From: Akkermansia sp.
GTDB taxonomy: Bacteria; Verrucomicrobiota; Verrucomicrobiia; Verrucomicrobiales; Akkermansiaceae
Assembly (NCBI GenBank): GCA_017435365.1
Contig: JAFSFD010000011.1
Span: 1-64,000 of the forward strand
DNA: 64,000 nt
Direction of reading: 5' to 3'
The position numbers and the translations under genes are program-made. How positions within the stretch are numbered: the first letter of the stretch is position 1; the number at the start of each line of letters is the position of its first letter. Positions 1 through 8,660 of the stretch are shown piece after piece. Below the pieces are notes generated by a model. It did no database searches, was not told the DNA's origin, and saw only the letters and a list, made by a program, of their open reading frames with translations.

Positions 1-65
1 TCATTTGATTACTACTCTTGGTGTTCCATGGCATAAAGTCATTATGCCACATGTCTCTCCAAAAG

Positions 66-130
66 TGTAACCTATGTCCTGGAACTTGTGTTACCTATGA
101 GGTGGTACTTTTTTGTTACCCCTGTCCTGG
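66..130 (+). mobile_element. IS-end-like direct repeats at window edge
   Basis: Three degenerate 17-bp direct repeats are visible: TGTAACCTATGTCCTGG (66-82), TGTTACCTATGAGGTGG (89-105) and TGTTACCCCTGTCCTGG (114-130), 23 and 25 bp apart. Multiple short terminal repeats of this kind are known at the ends of IS21-family and some related insertion sequences, where the transposase binds. I infer that an element, or its remnant, lies mostly to the left of this window. No transposase gene is visible here. Positions 1-65 show nothing else I can name. Confidence 0.4.
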
Positions 131-141
131 GCGCGCGCCAA

Positions 142-180
142 AATGTTGCTGATGTTTCTATTGCTTACCAAATCTTTGGG
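142..180 (+). repeat. 39-bp dispersed motif, copy A
   Basis: This stretch matches the minus strand of 53909-53947 at about 32 of 39 positions (shared core TGATGTTTCTATT). Both copies lie about 75-135 bp upstream of a start codon in the same orientation as the gene they precede. It could be a transposon-end remnant or an upstream control element. Confidence 0.4.
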
Positions 181-217
181 ACACGTGTGGATTTTGGGTG
201 GCAGTGCCTTTTTGGGG

Positions 218-246
218 TTGCTTTGTGGTGGCAGATGTGGTATAGA
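218..246 (+). promoter_or_regulatory. Promoter for S6-like protease
   Basis: TTGCTT, a 17-bp spacer, then TATAGA, preceded by TGG (extended -10 like). The predicted transcript start is near 253, giving a leader of about 22 nt before the ATG at 275. It supports choosing that start over the upstream in-frame ATG at 113. Confidence 0.5.
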
Positions 247-274
247 CTCAAGGATAGTCAATCTTGCTGGTTTT

Positions 275-3200
275 ATGAAACTGCATCTTCCTGTCCAGCT
301 TTTGCGCGCTCTTGTTTTAATGTGTGGCCTGTGCTCTGTGCAAGCGGCGGTGCGGCATACGGATGTGTCGACCTTCACGTATGTGGACTTTGCCACGAAT
401 TCCGGCAGGTATGCAACGGGGACGACCAATGAGCTGCTGGATTACATCCGCCAGCGGGATGGCGGAGTGAAGATTGAGTACACCGGCGGACAGGCGGCCT
501 ATACTCTGCCTCGTGAGATGATCAGTTTCGACAGCGTGGCAGACATGGGTAATGTGACCGCCATCGGCTACAACTATATTGTGACCGTAGCGCACAATTC
601 ATCACAGTTGTATCCGACATTCACAGGGAATGATTATGGCATAGGGGCCGGTAAATCCATCAAGTACGTGACGGTGGATGAATACGGCGCTAATAATACA
701 TTTGTGCACCATATCTATTCCGGTGCGAACGATTACAAGGTGGCTCGCCTGACTAAACTGGTGACGGATGTGACCCCTGCGCAGATGACGGGAGGTTCCT
801 CAGCCGCCTACAAGGGCGAGCTGGTGTACCGCGTGGGCGGTGGTTTGCAGCAGCTGCGCGACCAGAATGGAAACGCGGACGAGAGTATTCAGGGTGTGTA
901 CCTGGTAGGCGGTGTGGCTGGTGTCACGAATTGGGCTTCTTCCACCAGTGATTTGCGCCACGGAACGGTGATTGGTACCACTGGCTGGGAACCAGGCAAA
1001 GGCGCAGGTGCCGGAACTCCGCTTCCCTTCGGCTCAACCGAGGGCGACTCCGGCAGCCCCTACTTTGTGTGGGAGGGCGACGCGGAGACTGGTAGCTATA
1101 AGTTCCTGATGGCCCACCGTGGCAGCACCAACAATAATATGCAGACTAATGGGTGTGAAGCTCTGGAGTGGACGCAGAATGTGATGCAGGCCGATTCCTT
1201 CTGCGTGGATATGTCCACGGTCTCGGGCGCGCTGAACATCAATGGTTCTGAAACGCCGAAGGATGATGACGGGAAGGGCGGCTTGTCTGATACCATCAAC
1301 GGCGTCACATTTACCGCCGTAGCGGCTCAGGGCTTCCTTAGTCATAATGACGGGAACCTTTACGATAAGAATTGGAATTCCTGCTTCAACGCCGTAGAAA
1401 CCGGGCAGAATACCTGGAAATCTCTTTCCGACCTGAAGAACAGCGATACCTGGTATGCCTATGGCAATGAGTACCTGAACGCTACGGAAAGTGTGATGGT
1501 GGTGGACAAAAATGTGGTGGCGGCCACCGGCCTCACCTATGCCAAGTTGTTCCAGACGCAGAACCTGGTGTTTGAGGCTGCTGCTGATAACGCATCGTAC
1601 ACCATCAACGTGACGATGGATACTGATTTAGGCACCGGCTATCTGCATTTTGCGGCCAATGGCAAGAAGAATGTGAGCTTCAACGTAGCCCCTGTTGGAA
1701 GTAATCAGCTGAATTCCGCCGGTTATGTGGTGGATGCAGGGGTGCAGGTGAATGTGTCATTGCGCAATGCGGATGCAAGCTACATGCGCGAGTGGCGCAA
1801 GGTAGGCGAGGGTACGCTGAATATCTGCGGCAACGACAACAATGAGATTTTCCTTAATGTGGGTGGCAAGGGCAAAACCCTGCTGAACCAGGAGAAAGGC
1901 TATGCTGCCTATAACGTGCTGGTGAATACCGGTTCCACCGTGGTGATCAAGGATACTACCCAGATTTACCGTGACCTGACCTTCGGTAATGGGGGCGGTA
2001 CCTTGGATATGAACGGCACTAAGATGGACTGGTACCTGACAAAGGGCGAAACTCGCGATGGCTTCACCATTAACGCCCTCACGGAGGAAGCTGTCATCAG
2101 CAACAGCTCCTCTGACCGTGCGGTACTGAATTTCAAGGAGACGGGGAACCAGAAATTTGTGGGCTCCTTCCGCGATTCCAAGGATTCTGCGCTGGGCATT
2201 ACCTATGCAGGCGGCGGTATCTGGGAGCTGAACGGTATTCGTACCAGCCTGGAGAATGCCGACAGTGGTCTGACCGTGGAGAATGGTACCGTAAAACTGG
2301 CTGGTTCTCTGACGGTGCATGGTTATGGCACGACTCATACGCGCGAAACGGCAGACTTTACCACCCGTGATAAGGATTGGCACTATGCCGATGCGAAGAT
2401 GAATGTGACTGTGCAGAAAGGCGCCACCTTTGAGCTGGAGAGCCATGCCCGCCTGACTGGCACGGTGACGGTGCAGGAGGGCGGCAAGTATGTCATGCAC
2501 GAGGGGGTGCAGTATGACCAGGAATACATCGAGGGTGGCGAGAAGCTGGAATCCACCGCTGACATCAAGGCTTATTACGGCCACAAGGGCGATGTGAAGC
2601 TGGCGAAGGACGCCACGCTTTCCTGGCAGCGCGGAAGCACGGAGCTGGCCTCCCTGAAAGGCACGGCTGAGAGCGGCGCCCTGGAGAAGGTGGAATCCAC
2701 CATCAGCTCTGAAACCAGACTGCGACTGGAAGCTGCCGAGGGAAAATCCGGGCGTATAGCCTCCGCTGTCATGTCGCTGCAGAAGAATGTGAGCGTGGAG
2801 CTCTGTGAGCTTTACCTGGATTCTTCCAGTGCCATTACTTCAGCCGATGGCGCCACTGTTTCCATGCAGGAAACCACGCTGGCGCTGGGTAGTGGCAACA
2901 CAACGCTGACCGGCACATCGCTGGATTCCTCCCTGACTCTCAGCATGGGTGGCTCGGTTGATACGCAGATACAGCTGGCCGCCGGCACCGCAGTGCTGGA
3001 TGTGAAATCCACGGCATTAAGTGGTTCACTCACCCTCACCGGCACCGCCATGGTGCTTGATTTCACTGAACTCACCACGCCGGTGGATGGCTGGGTGCGC
3101 GTTCATTTCGGAGAGAATGTGAAGTTTGATGGTGCGGAAAAGCTGACTGTAGCGGCTCTGACGGCAACCGGAGGGGCCGTGGGCTATTTTGCCCCGGCAG

Positions 3201-3298
3201 ACGTTGGCTTTGTCTACTTCAACATCCCCGAGCCCGCTACCGCCACCCTGAGCCTGCTGGCCCTGGCTGCCCTGGCCGCCCGCCGCCGCAGAAAGTGA
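275..3298 (+). CDS. S6-like serine protease with PEP-CTERM tag
   Basis: A 1007-residue exported protein. I start at ATG 275 because it opens a clean signal peptide (MKLHLP, hydrophobic core, cleavage near VQA) and lies just after a promoter. Residues about 35-280 form a chymotrypsin-like domain of the S6 (IgA-protease/SPATE) type: His in TVAHN (about 107), Asp in NDYKVARL (about 153), Ser in GDSGSP (about 259). The rest is a long beta-helix-like passenger with autotransporter-type repeats (for example GGGIWELNG). It ends with PEPATATLSLL and ARRRRK, a PEP-CTERM sorting signal, instead of the beta-barrel seen in classical S6 autotransporters. Expected fate is export, exosortase processing and surface display or release. 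The substrate is unknown; a host mucosal protein is plausible inference only. Confidence 0.8.
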   Translation: MKLHLPVQLLRALVLMCGLCSVQAAVRHTDVSTFTYVDFATNSGRYATGTTNELLDYIRQRDGGVKIEYTGGQAAYTLPREMISFDSVADMGNVTAIGYNYIVTVAHNSSQLYPTFTGNDYGIGAGKSIKYVTVDEYGANNTFVHHIYSGANDYKVARLTKLVTDVTPAQMTGGSSAAYKGELVYRVGGGLQQLRDQNGNADESIQGVYLVGGVAGVTNWASSTSDLRHGTVIGTTGWEPGKGAGAGTPLPFGSTEGDSGSPYFVWEGDAETGSYKFLMAHRGSTNNNMQTNGCEALEWTQNVMQADSFCVDMSTVSGALNINGSETPKDDDGKGGLSDTINGVTFTAVAAQGFLSHNDGNLYDKNWNSCFNAVETGQNTWKSLSDLKNSDTWYAYGNEYLNATESVMVVDKNVVAATGLTYAKLFQTQNLVFEAAADNASYTINVTMDTDLGTGYLHFAANGKKNVSFNVAPVGSNQLNSAGYVVDAGVQVNVSLRNADASYMREWRKVGEGTLNICGNDNNEIFLNVGGKGKTLLNQEKGYAAYNVLVNTGSTVVIKDTTQIYRDLTFGNGGGTLDMNGTKMDWYLTKGETRDGFTINALTEEAVISNSSSDRAVLNFKETGNQKFVGSFRDSKDSALGITYAGGGIWELNGIRTSLENADSGLTVENGTVKLAGSLTVHGYGTTHTRETADFTTRDKDWHYADAKMNVTVQKGATFELESHARLTGTVTVQEGGKYVMHEGVQYDQEYIEGGEKLESTADIKAYYGHKGDVKLAKDATLSWQRGSTELASLKGTAESGALEKVESTISSETRLRLEAAEGKSGRIASAVMSLQKNVSVELCELYLDSSSAITSADGATVSMQETTLALGSGNTTLTGTSLDSSLTLSMGGSVDTQIQLAAGTAVLDVKSTALSGSLTLTGTAMVLDFTELTTPVDGWVRVHFGENVKFDGAEKLTVAALTATGGAVGYFAPADVGFVYFNIPEPATATLSLLALAALAARRRRK

Positions 3299-3346
3299 GC
3301 CACCCCGGCTCCGAACGCCCAATTCGCACACTGCTGAAAACTCGAT

Positions 3347-3458
3347 AAATTGGAATTTGTCGTTGTCGGGGCACGGGACTTCAGTCCCGAAATAACGGTG
3401 CTTCCAATCGGGACTGAAGTCCCGTGCTCCGACAGAGTTCCCCCACAAATTCCCATTT
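3347..3458. repeat. 112-bp palindromic element, copy a
   Basis: The outer ends are near-inverted (AAATTGGAATTTGT at 3347 and its imperfect complement ending at 3458). The core is a perfect 20-bp inverted repeat (3371-3390 and 3408-3427), and each arm is itself a small hairpin (CGGGACTTCAGTCCCG). It is the same length as the copies at 23758, 34927 and 37865, and the same orientation as the 34927 copy. It may act as a terminator for the protease gene. The rest of 3299-3591 shows only a weak promoter, TAGAGT at 3578-3583. Confidence 0.85.
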
Positions 3459-3591
3459 GGCGAGTTGGCTTGAGTTTTTAAGAGCCGCTCTATCCACTCC
3501 GCATGTGGCGATTTCGCCACATGGTATGTGGCAGATAATTCACGCTGAAAAGCGTGCGCGGGGATGCGCCTTTGTGGTAGAGTAAGGGCGT

Positions 3592-5817
3592 ATGAACGAA
3601 ATGTATATCGCAATATTGGGCATTCTGCTCTTACTGGCGGTGTTTGATCTGGTGGTGGGCGTGTCGAACGATGCGGCCAACTTCCTGAACTCGGCCGTGG
3701 GCTGTAATGCAGCGCGGCGCAGTGTGGTGCTGGCGGTGGCAGCCGTGGGTATCGTGCTGGGCGCCTCCCTCTCCGGGGGAATGATGGAAATCGCCCGCAG
3801 CGGCGTGTTTGTACCGGCGCAGTTCAGCTTCCACGGGGTGATGATTCTTTTCCTGGCCGTGATGCTCACGGACGTGATTCTGCTGGATTTGTTCAACACC
3901 TTCGGCCTGCCGACCTCGACCACGGTGTCGCTGGTGTTTGAGTTGCTGGGTGCCGCGGTGGCCGTTGCGTTGTTCAGCATGCATGAGAGCGGTTTCTCCC
4001 CGAATCTGGGGGATTACATCAACAGCTCGAAGTCGCTTACCATTATCTCGGGCATCTTCTGCTCGGTGGCGGTGGCGTTCACCTGCGGCTGTGTGGTGAT
4101 GTGGTTCTCCCGTCTGCTGTTCAGCTTCCGCTACCAGAAGGCGTATAAGTATATCGGTTCGCTGTGGTGCGCTGCCTCGCTCACCGCTATCAGCTATTTT
4201 GCGGTGTTCAAGGGACTGAAGCACAGCTCCGTAGTCACCCCGGAGATGCTGGCGTGGCTCAACAGCAATATCTCCGTAGTGGTGCTGGGCACGCTGGTGT
4301 TCTGGTTCATCATCTCCTTCATCCTGCAGTATATCCTGCGGGTGAATACCCTGCGCGTCACGGTGCTGGCCGGTACCTGTGCGCTGGCTCTGGCCTTCGC
4401 CGGTAACGACCTGGTGAACTTCATCGGCGTGTTCATGGCGGCTGAGTCGTCCTACCACATTGCCAGCGCCCACGTGGCTGCCGGTGGCAGCCTGGAGACG
4501 CTGCGCATGGGCTCCCTGGCAGACCCGGTGCAGGCTAATATCTGGTACCTGCTGGCCGCAGGCGGCGTGATGGTGCTGGCGCTCATCTTCTCGAAGAAGG
4601 CCCGCACGGTGACGGAGACAGAGGTGAAGCTGGCCCGCAGCAATGCGGTGACCAAGGAACGCTTCGGCTCCTGCCTGCCCGCCCGCGCCGCCGTGCGCTG
4701 GACGCTCACGGCGGTACGCTTCATTACCCGTATCACCCCGGAACCGGTGGCCCGTTTCGTGGGCAAGCGTTTCGAGCCGCTGGAGCTCACGGAGGATGAC
4801 GGCACGGCCTTCGACATGGTGCGCGCCTCGGTGAACCTGACGGTTTCCGCCCTGCTGATATCGCTGGCCACCTCGCTGAAGCTGCCGCTCTCCACCACAT
4901 ATGTGACCTTCATGGTGGCCATGGGCTCCTCCCTGGCAGACCGTGCCTGGGGCCGCGACAGTGCGGTGTACCGCATCACGGGTGTGATGGTGGTCATCGG
5001 TGGCTGGTTCATGACTGGTCTGGCAGCCTTTGCTGCGGCCTGCATCACGGCTTCTGTGATGATGTACGGCGGTATGTGGGGCGTAGCTGCCATGCTGCTC
5101 ATTGCCGGCGGCATCCTGGTGAAATCTGCCTGGATGCACCGCCGCAAGAACGCTGAACCTCTGCCGGAGCTGAACCTGGAATCCCCCGCTGTGTTGCGTG
5201 AGCTGGGAGAGGCCTCTGTGGACCGCCTGGGGCGTGCCTACGGTATCTACCGCGCCACGGTGAAGGCCCTGCTGGCCGAGGATTACAGTGCCTTGAAGCG
5301 CCTGCGCAAGAAGGCTCGCGAGCTGAACCGCACGCTGGAGGCGGTGAAGGAAGACCAGATTCTGCCCTGCCTGCAGACCCTGCCGGCCCGTCTGTATGAC
5401 CGCGGCCAGATGGTGATGCGCCTGCACGAAAGCAGCATGAATGTGGCGGAGTGTCTGCTCACCCTGGTGAAGGCCAGCTACAAGCACATCGACAATAACC
5501 ACGTGGGCCTGACCGAAGAGCAGGGACGCGACCTCCTCGATATGAGTGACCGCATCTCCGCCTGCTTCCCGGGCCTCAGCATCAAGTTGCAGAGTGAAGG
5601 CGGCGCCGGTATCGAGGCCATGATGGAACAGTCCGGTGACCTGAAGGCCGAGTTTGCCCAGTGCATCCGCCACCACCTTATCCGCGCGGAAGAGGACGTG
5701 GTCGATATGCGCAACGGTATCCTCTACCTCAATCTCCTGAATGAGACTCGCGCCATGGTGCGCCACTCATTCGCCCTCCTGCGCGAGCAGGCTGAGCTCT
5801 TCCGCCTGCACGTGTAA
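3592..5817 (+). CDS. PiT-family inorganic phosphate transporter
   Basis: A 741-residue inner-membrane phosphate permease of the PiT (PHO4) family. The two family signatures are visible: GVSNDAANFLNSAVG near the N terminus and FAGNDLVNFIGVFMAA around residue 270, within about ten membrane helices up to residue ~520. The last ~220 residues are hydrophilic and helical (many Leu/Arg/Glu, ending FALLREQAELFRLHV), resembling the PhoU-like regulatory tail of the long PiT proteins found in several anaerobic phyla. No separate phoU or pst genes are adjacent. ATG 3592 is preceded by TAGAGT ending 8 nt before it, with a poor -35. A hairpin follows the stop. Confidence 0.88.
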   Translation: MNEMYIAILGILLLLAVFDLVVGVSNDAANFLNSAVGCNAARRSVVLAVAAVGIVLGASLSGGMMEIARSGVFVPAQFSFHGVMILFLAVMLTDVILLDLFNTFGLPTSTTVSLVFELLGAAVAVALFSMHESGFSPNLGDYINSSKSLTIISGIFCSVAVAFTCGCVVMWFSRLLFSFRYQKAYKYIGSLWCAASLTAISYFAVFKGLKHSSVVTPEMLAWLNSNISVVVLGTLVFWFIISFILQYILRVNTLRVTVLAGTCALALAFAGNDLVNFIGVFMAAESSYHIASAHVAAGGSLETLRMGSLADPVQANIWYLLAAGGVMVLALIFSKKARTVTETEVKLARSNAVTKERFGSCLPARAAVRWTLTAVRFITRITPEPVARFVGKRFEPLELTEDDGTAFDMVRASVNLTVSALLISLATSLKLPLSTTYVTFMVAMGSSLADRAWGRDSAVYRITGVMVVIGGWFMTGLAAFAAACITASVMMYGGMWGVAAMLLIAGGILVKSAWMHRRKNAEPLPELNLESPAVLRELGEASVDRLGRAYGIYRATVKALLAEDYSALKRLRKKARELNRTLEAVKEDQILPCLQTLPARLYDRGQMVMRLHESSMNVAECLLTLVKASYKHIDNNHVGLTEEQGRDLLDMSDRISACFPGLSIKLQSEGGAGIEAMMEQSGDLKAEFAQCIRHHLIRAEEDVVDMRNGILYLNLLNETRAMVRHSFALLREQAELFRLHV

Positions 5818-5850
5818 GGGATAAAAGCGTCTCTCATCATAATGCTCAGG

Positions 5851-5876
5851 GCCCTCGGATCTTCGCGTCCGAGGGC
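5851..5876 (+). terminator. Hairpin after PiT gene
   Basis: GCCCTCGGA, an 8-nt loop, then TCCGAGGGC. It is a 9-bp perfect stem 34 nt after the stop codon but lacks a strong T-run, so intrinsic termination is only likely. Confidence 0.5.
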
Positions 5877-5883
5877 TCGCTGC

Positions 5884-5983
5884 GTATTGGATGTTGTTAA
5901 TTCTCGGAGCACGGGACTTCAGTCCCGAAATCACGGTGCATTGAATCGGGACTGAAGTCCCGTGCCTCGACAAACATCAATTT
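5884..5983. repeat. 112-bp family element, copy b (diverged)
   Basis: The perfect 20-bp arms are present (5909-5928 and 5946-5965) and the right end CGACAAACATCAATTT matches other copies. The left ~25 bp is recognisable but mutated and shorter. It ends 9 bp from the stop codon of the polyferredoxin gene and may terminate it. Confidence 0.75.
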
Positions 5984-5992
5984 ATCACGCTT

Positions 5993-6664
5993 TCACTTCT
6001 TCTTCCGGCGCGGCATGAGCCTGTATTTCAGGTAACCTTTCGGGCAGGAGGAGATGCAGCTGAGGCAGCCGATGCAGTTCGGGTGCCGCACAAAATCGGT
6101 GTGGGCCACGTCGATATTCATGGGGCAGGTGCGCGTGCAGGTGCCACACTGCCTGCACTTCTCTGTGTCGCGCTTGATGCCGAAGATGCGCAGCACGCTG
6201 AAGAGCCCCTGGCGGGCGCCACCGGTGCAGAAGTAGTTGCAGAACGGGCGGTCGATGAAGAGCCCGAGCAGCAGGAAGAAGATGATGATGCCCGTGGCAA
6301 GCGTGAGCAGGTGGCCGTGCCACATCATGGCATAGTTTTTCGGCCCTTGCAGCAGCTCGATGGCGAGACCCATGGTCAGCGCCAGGTAGAAAGCATAGCG
6401 GAGTAGTTGCAGGTAGCGCTGGATGCTCTGGGGTACACGCACGCGCGGCAGGTGCAGCAGCCGCCCCAGCTTCGCCATCCAGTCCTGCGCGGCTCCCAGC
6501 TGGCACACCCAGCCGCAGAAGAAGACGCCCAGCAGCAGAATGCTGGGCAGCATCCACTGGCTCACGTATTTGCTGTTCGGGGTGAAGCTGAAAATCAGCC
6601 CGGCCATGAACACGGCCTGCACCAGAAATCGCAGAACCTGAATTTTGCTCCGTTTCTTGCTCAT
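5993..6664 (-). CDS. Membrane polyferredoxin (NapH/CcoG-like)
   Basis: A 223-residue membrane protein with about four helices and, near the C terminus, two classic [4Fe-4S] motifs: CRQCGTCTRTCP and CIGCLSCISSCP. Two further Cys pairs sit at the membrane face (CGWVC and FCNYFC), as in the NapH/RdxA/CcoG-like polyferredoxins that pass electrons through the inner membrane. Partner redox enzymes are not in the window, so the pathway is unknown. A TATAAA box ends 8 nt before the ATG, with a weak ATTGAT at -35. The tail is basic (RRKKK). Confidence 0.75.
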   Translation of the reverse strand: MSKKRSKIQVLRFLVQAVFMAGLIFSFTPNSKYVSQWMLPSILLLGVFFCGWVCQLGAAQDWMAKLGRLLHLPRVRVPQSIQRYLQLLRYAFYLALTMGLAIELLQGPKNYAMMWHGHLLTLATGIIIFFLLLGLFIDRPFCNYFCTGGARQGLFSVLRIFGIKRDTEKCRQCGTCTRTCPMNIDVAHTDFVRHPNCIGCLSCISSCPKGYLKYRLMPRRKKK

Positions 6665-7338
6665 GTGCTCATTTTATAACTCCGGTCTGTCAAAATCAAT
6701 AGAAAATGCAAAATTGCCTTATTTTTCTAAAAAGTTCTAAGTGATGTTAAATTAAGCATGTGTGACGAAAAATGTGCTAAAATAGGCCTGAATGGCGGGC
6801 GCGGAGCTGTTCTCCCGGGGGCTGGCCGTGCGTTTTGAGCCGGAAATGTCCCTTCAGGCGCGCTGTTGTCTTAAAAAGGTGTTTAGATGTTCGCTCTTGA
6901 AAAGGTATGGCTTGTAACCTGTCTGCGGAGGTGCGCCTCTTCTTCCTGTATGATGAAAAAAGATGGTCGAAATAATGGAAAATGATGATATTTCGAGCCG
7001 TTGCGATGTTAAAAATATATGAGAAAGCGAGCTATTCGGACGAGTTTTGAAACAGTCTTGCAAAATATGGCTATATACGTCTATAACACACAAAACAAAA
7101 ATAAATAAGGAATACTGAAAAAGAGGTGTAAGTATATATCGGAAATGGTGTTGGAAATTGTAAAAAAGAATATGCTCGAAATGCATTTATTAAATCAATG
7201 GAAAAATGTGAGAGTGATGGACGGAAAGATGATATGAAAAATGTGGCAGGCGGGAGCGCTTAATGCAGTTTGTGGTGCTTAAACACCTGCTTGAAAAGTG
7301 CTGGAAATCGTGATTTTTGCGAGGGTGGAATAAATGGC
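6665..7338. other. AT-rich gene-free stretch with GC-rich island
   Basis: About 670 bp without a convincing gene on either strand; it is much more AT-rich than its surroundings. A GC-rich block at 6786-6859 is bounded by the inverted pair GCCTGAA/TTCAGGC and contains internal stems such as GGAG-CTCC, so a small structured RNA is possible. It is preceded by TAAAAT but no clear -35. I could not match it to 6S, SRP or tmRNA consensus. Confidence 0.3.
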
Positions 7339-7367
7339 TTGAATTGGCAAAGCGTGGTGAGTATAAT
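7339..7367 (+). promoter_or_regulatory. Promoter with TATAAT 6 nt from ATG
   Basis: TTGAAT, a 17-bp spacer, TATAAT (7362-7367). The ATG at 7374 begins 6 nt later, where transcription itself should start. It predicts a leaderless mRNA and fixes the start codon. Confidence 0.75.
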
Positions 7368-7373
7368 GAGCGC

Positions 7374-8660
7374 ATGGTATACAAAATAGAGGCACCTGAG
7401 ACAAGGAAAATGAAGAAGCAGATACTGGGGCTGGCGCTCTGCTTTGGCGTGTTGGCGGGGGCGATAGGGGGAGGCGTCGGGGTGCTGATGGATGCCGGTA
7501 TTCCCATGATTGCATTTGTTTCGCTGTTGGCCGCGGCGGTATGTATAGGATTGCTGTATGCTAATCTGATGAGAGGAGTCAAGGTGATGGCCGGGCAGGG
7601 GAGCTGGTTCGTGACGGTGACGGATGCCGGGCTCATGATAGAGAAGCCGAAGGTGGGGTCAACCACGTATATGACCTGGCAACTGATAAAGAGGGTGGCG
7701 CTGAAGAACAATCAGCTTATCATTGTGCTGAAGAATGGTCTGTCTTATTTTCTGCCGTTGGCATCGCTCAGTCCGGAACGGGCGCAGGAGTTGTCCGCTT
7801 TCTGTGCCGCGAATGCCGGAAAAGAGGTGCCGCCGGATAAGCAGGTGGCGCCACCCGCTGTCATGCTCTCAGCGCCGGTGTTACCGTGTGCCGATGGGGT
7901 GCCCGCCCGGCAGGAGATGGCTGATGAGATGGCGCGGCAGCGCACCGGCCGGGCCTGGTGGGTACTGCTGGTGGGGCTTGCCTGCATGATGGGTGGCCTC
8001 GTGGTGCTTGTGTGGGCCTGGGTGGCGACAGGCGAGGAAAATGTCCTGAGTGTGGGTCTGGTGCTCGGGTTTGCCTATATGGGTATCCGGTCGATTCTGC
8101 ATCCCGGGTGGGCGATGAGGAAATGGGTACATCAGGATGCACGGAGCGTTGCCTACATTCACCAGGGGAAAGTGCTGGTGCATACCCCGGGTGTGGCGTG
8201 GTCTCAGGTGGAGGCTTCGCAGGTGACCGAGGGTCGTGAATACCGGCATGCGTATGTCTATACCGTGAGCGGTGGCGGTGTGCTGGGTATCAGCCGCGAG
8301 GTGCCGCCCCCATCCGGATTGCCTCGTCCGGTTCCGGTGAAACGCGGCCGGACCTGGCTGGCTCTGGCGGTGTCGACCCTGGTGGTGCCGGTGCTCGTGG
8401 CGCTGGGGATGTGGTGCTGGGTTTCCAGCCTGCAAGACAGCGTGGAGGACGAGGCCGGCGACCGCGGCTGCGAGCTGGCCGCTTATGTGCAGGAGCTGCT
8501 GCCGCCCGGCGAGTTTCCCGGCCCCATATACTGGGGCGGGGTGTTTGACCATGACGACGGCAGCGTAGATATCATCTTCCTCTGGGAAAATGGTATGGAG
8601 CTGAAGATGCTGCTGCCGGGGGACGGAGAATCAGAATCTGGCACCGAGGGCGAACTGTAA
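7374..8660 (+). CDS. YcxB-like multi-pass membrane protein
   Basis: A 428-residue protein of unknown role. Two N-terminal membrane helices (about residues 20-70) are followed by a soluble module with the pattern of YcxB-like/PH-type domains (TTYMTWQLIKRVALKNN ... YFLPLASLSPE). Two more helices come near 200-250, a second similar soluble module follows, and a last helix lies near 340. The acidic C terminus (DHDDGSVDIIF) is probably outside the membrane. The start is set by the promoter directly upstream. The last 30 nt overlap the convergent outer-membrane gene at 8631. Confidence 0.65.
   Translation: MVYKIEAPETRKMKKQILGLALCFGVLAGAIGGGVGVLMDAGIPMIAFVSLLAAAVCIGLLYANLMRGVKVMAGQGSWFVTVTDAGLMIEKPKVGSTTYMTWQLIKRVALKNNQLIIVLKNGLSYFLPLASLSPERAQELSAFCAANAGKEVPPDKQVAPPAVMLSAPVLPCADGVPARQEMADEMARQRTGRAWWVLLVGLACMMGGLVVLVWAWVATGEENVLSVGLVLGFAYMGIRSILHPGWAMRKWVHQDARSVAYIHQGKVLVHTPGVAWSQVEASQVTEGREYRHAYVYTVSGGGVLGISREVPPPSGLPRPVPVKRGRTWLALAVSTLVVPVLVALGMWCWVSSLQDSVEDEAGDRGCELAAYVQELLPPGEFPGPIYWGGVFDHDDGSVDIIFLWENGMELKMLLPGDGESESGTEGEL

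Noticed and set aside
3631..5766. A 711-codon open frame on the minus strand opposite the PiT transporter
   Set aside because: It is antisense to a clear transporter, is rich in His/Gln/Arg with no domain pattern, and arises from GC-rich codon use. Similar antisense frames at 1757-2584, 18865-20154 and 59820-62039 were dropped for the same reason.
6786..6859. 6S or SRP RNA identity for the GC-rich island
   Set aside because: The conserved SRP tetraloop/asymmetric loop sequence and the 6S central bubble could not be found; kept only as an unnamed candidate.
6854..7186. A 110-codon minus-strand frame in the AT-rich gap
   Set aside because: Phe/Ser/His-rich with no start signal and base composition of non-coding DNA.
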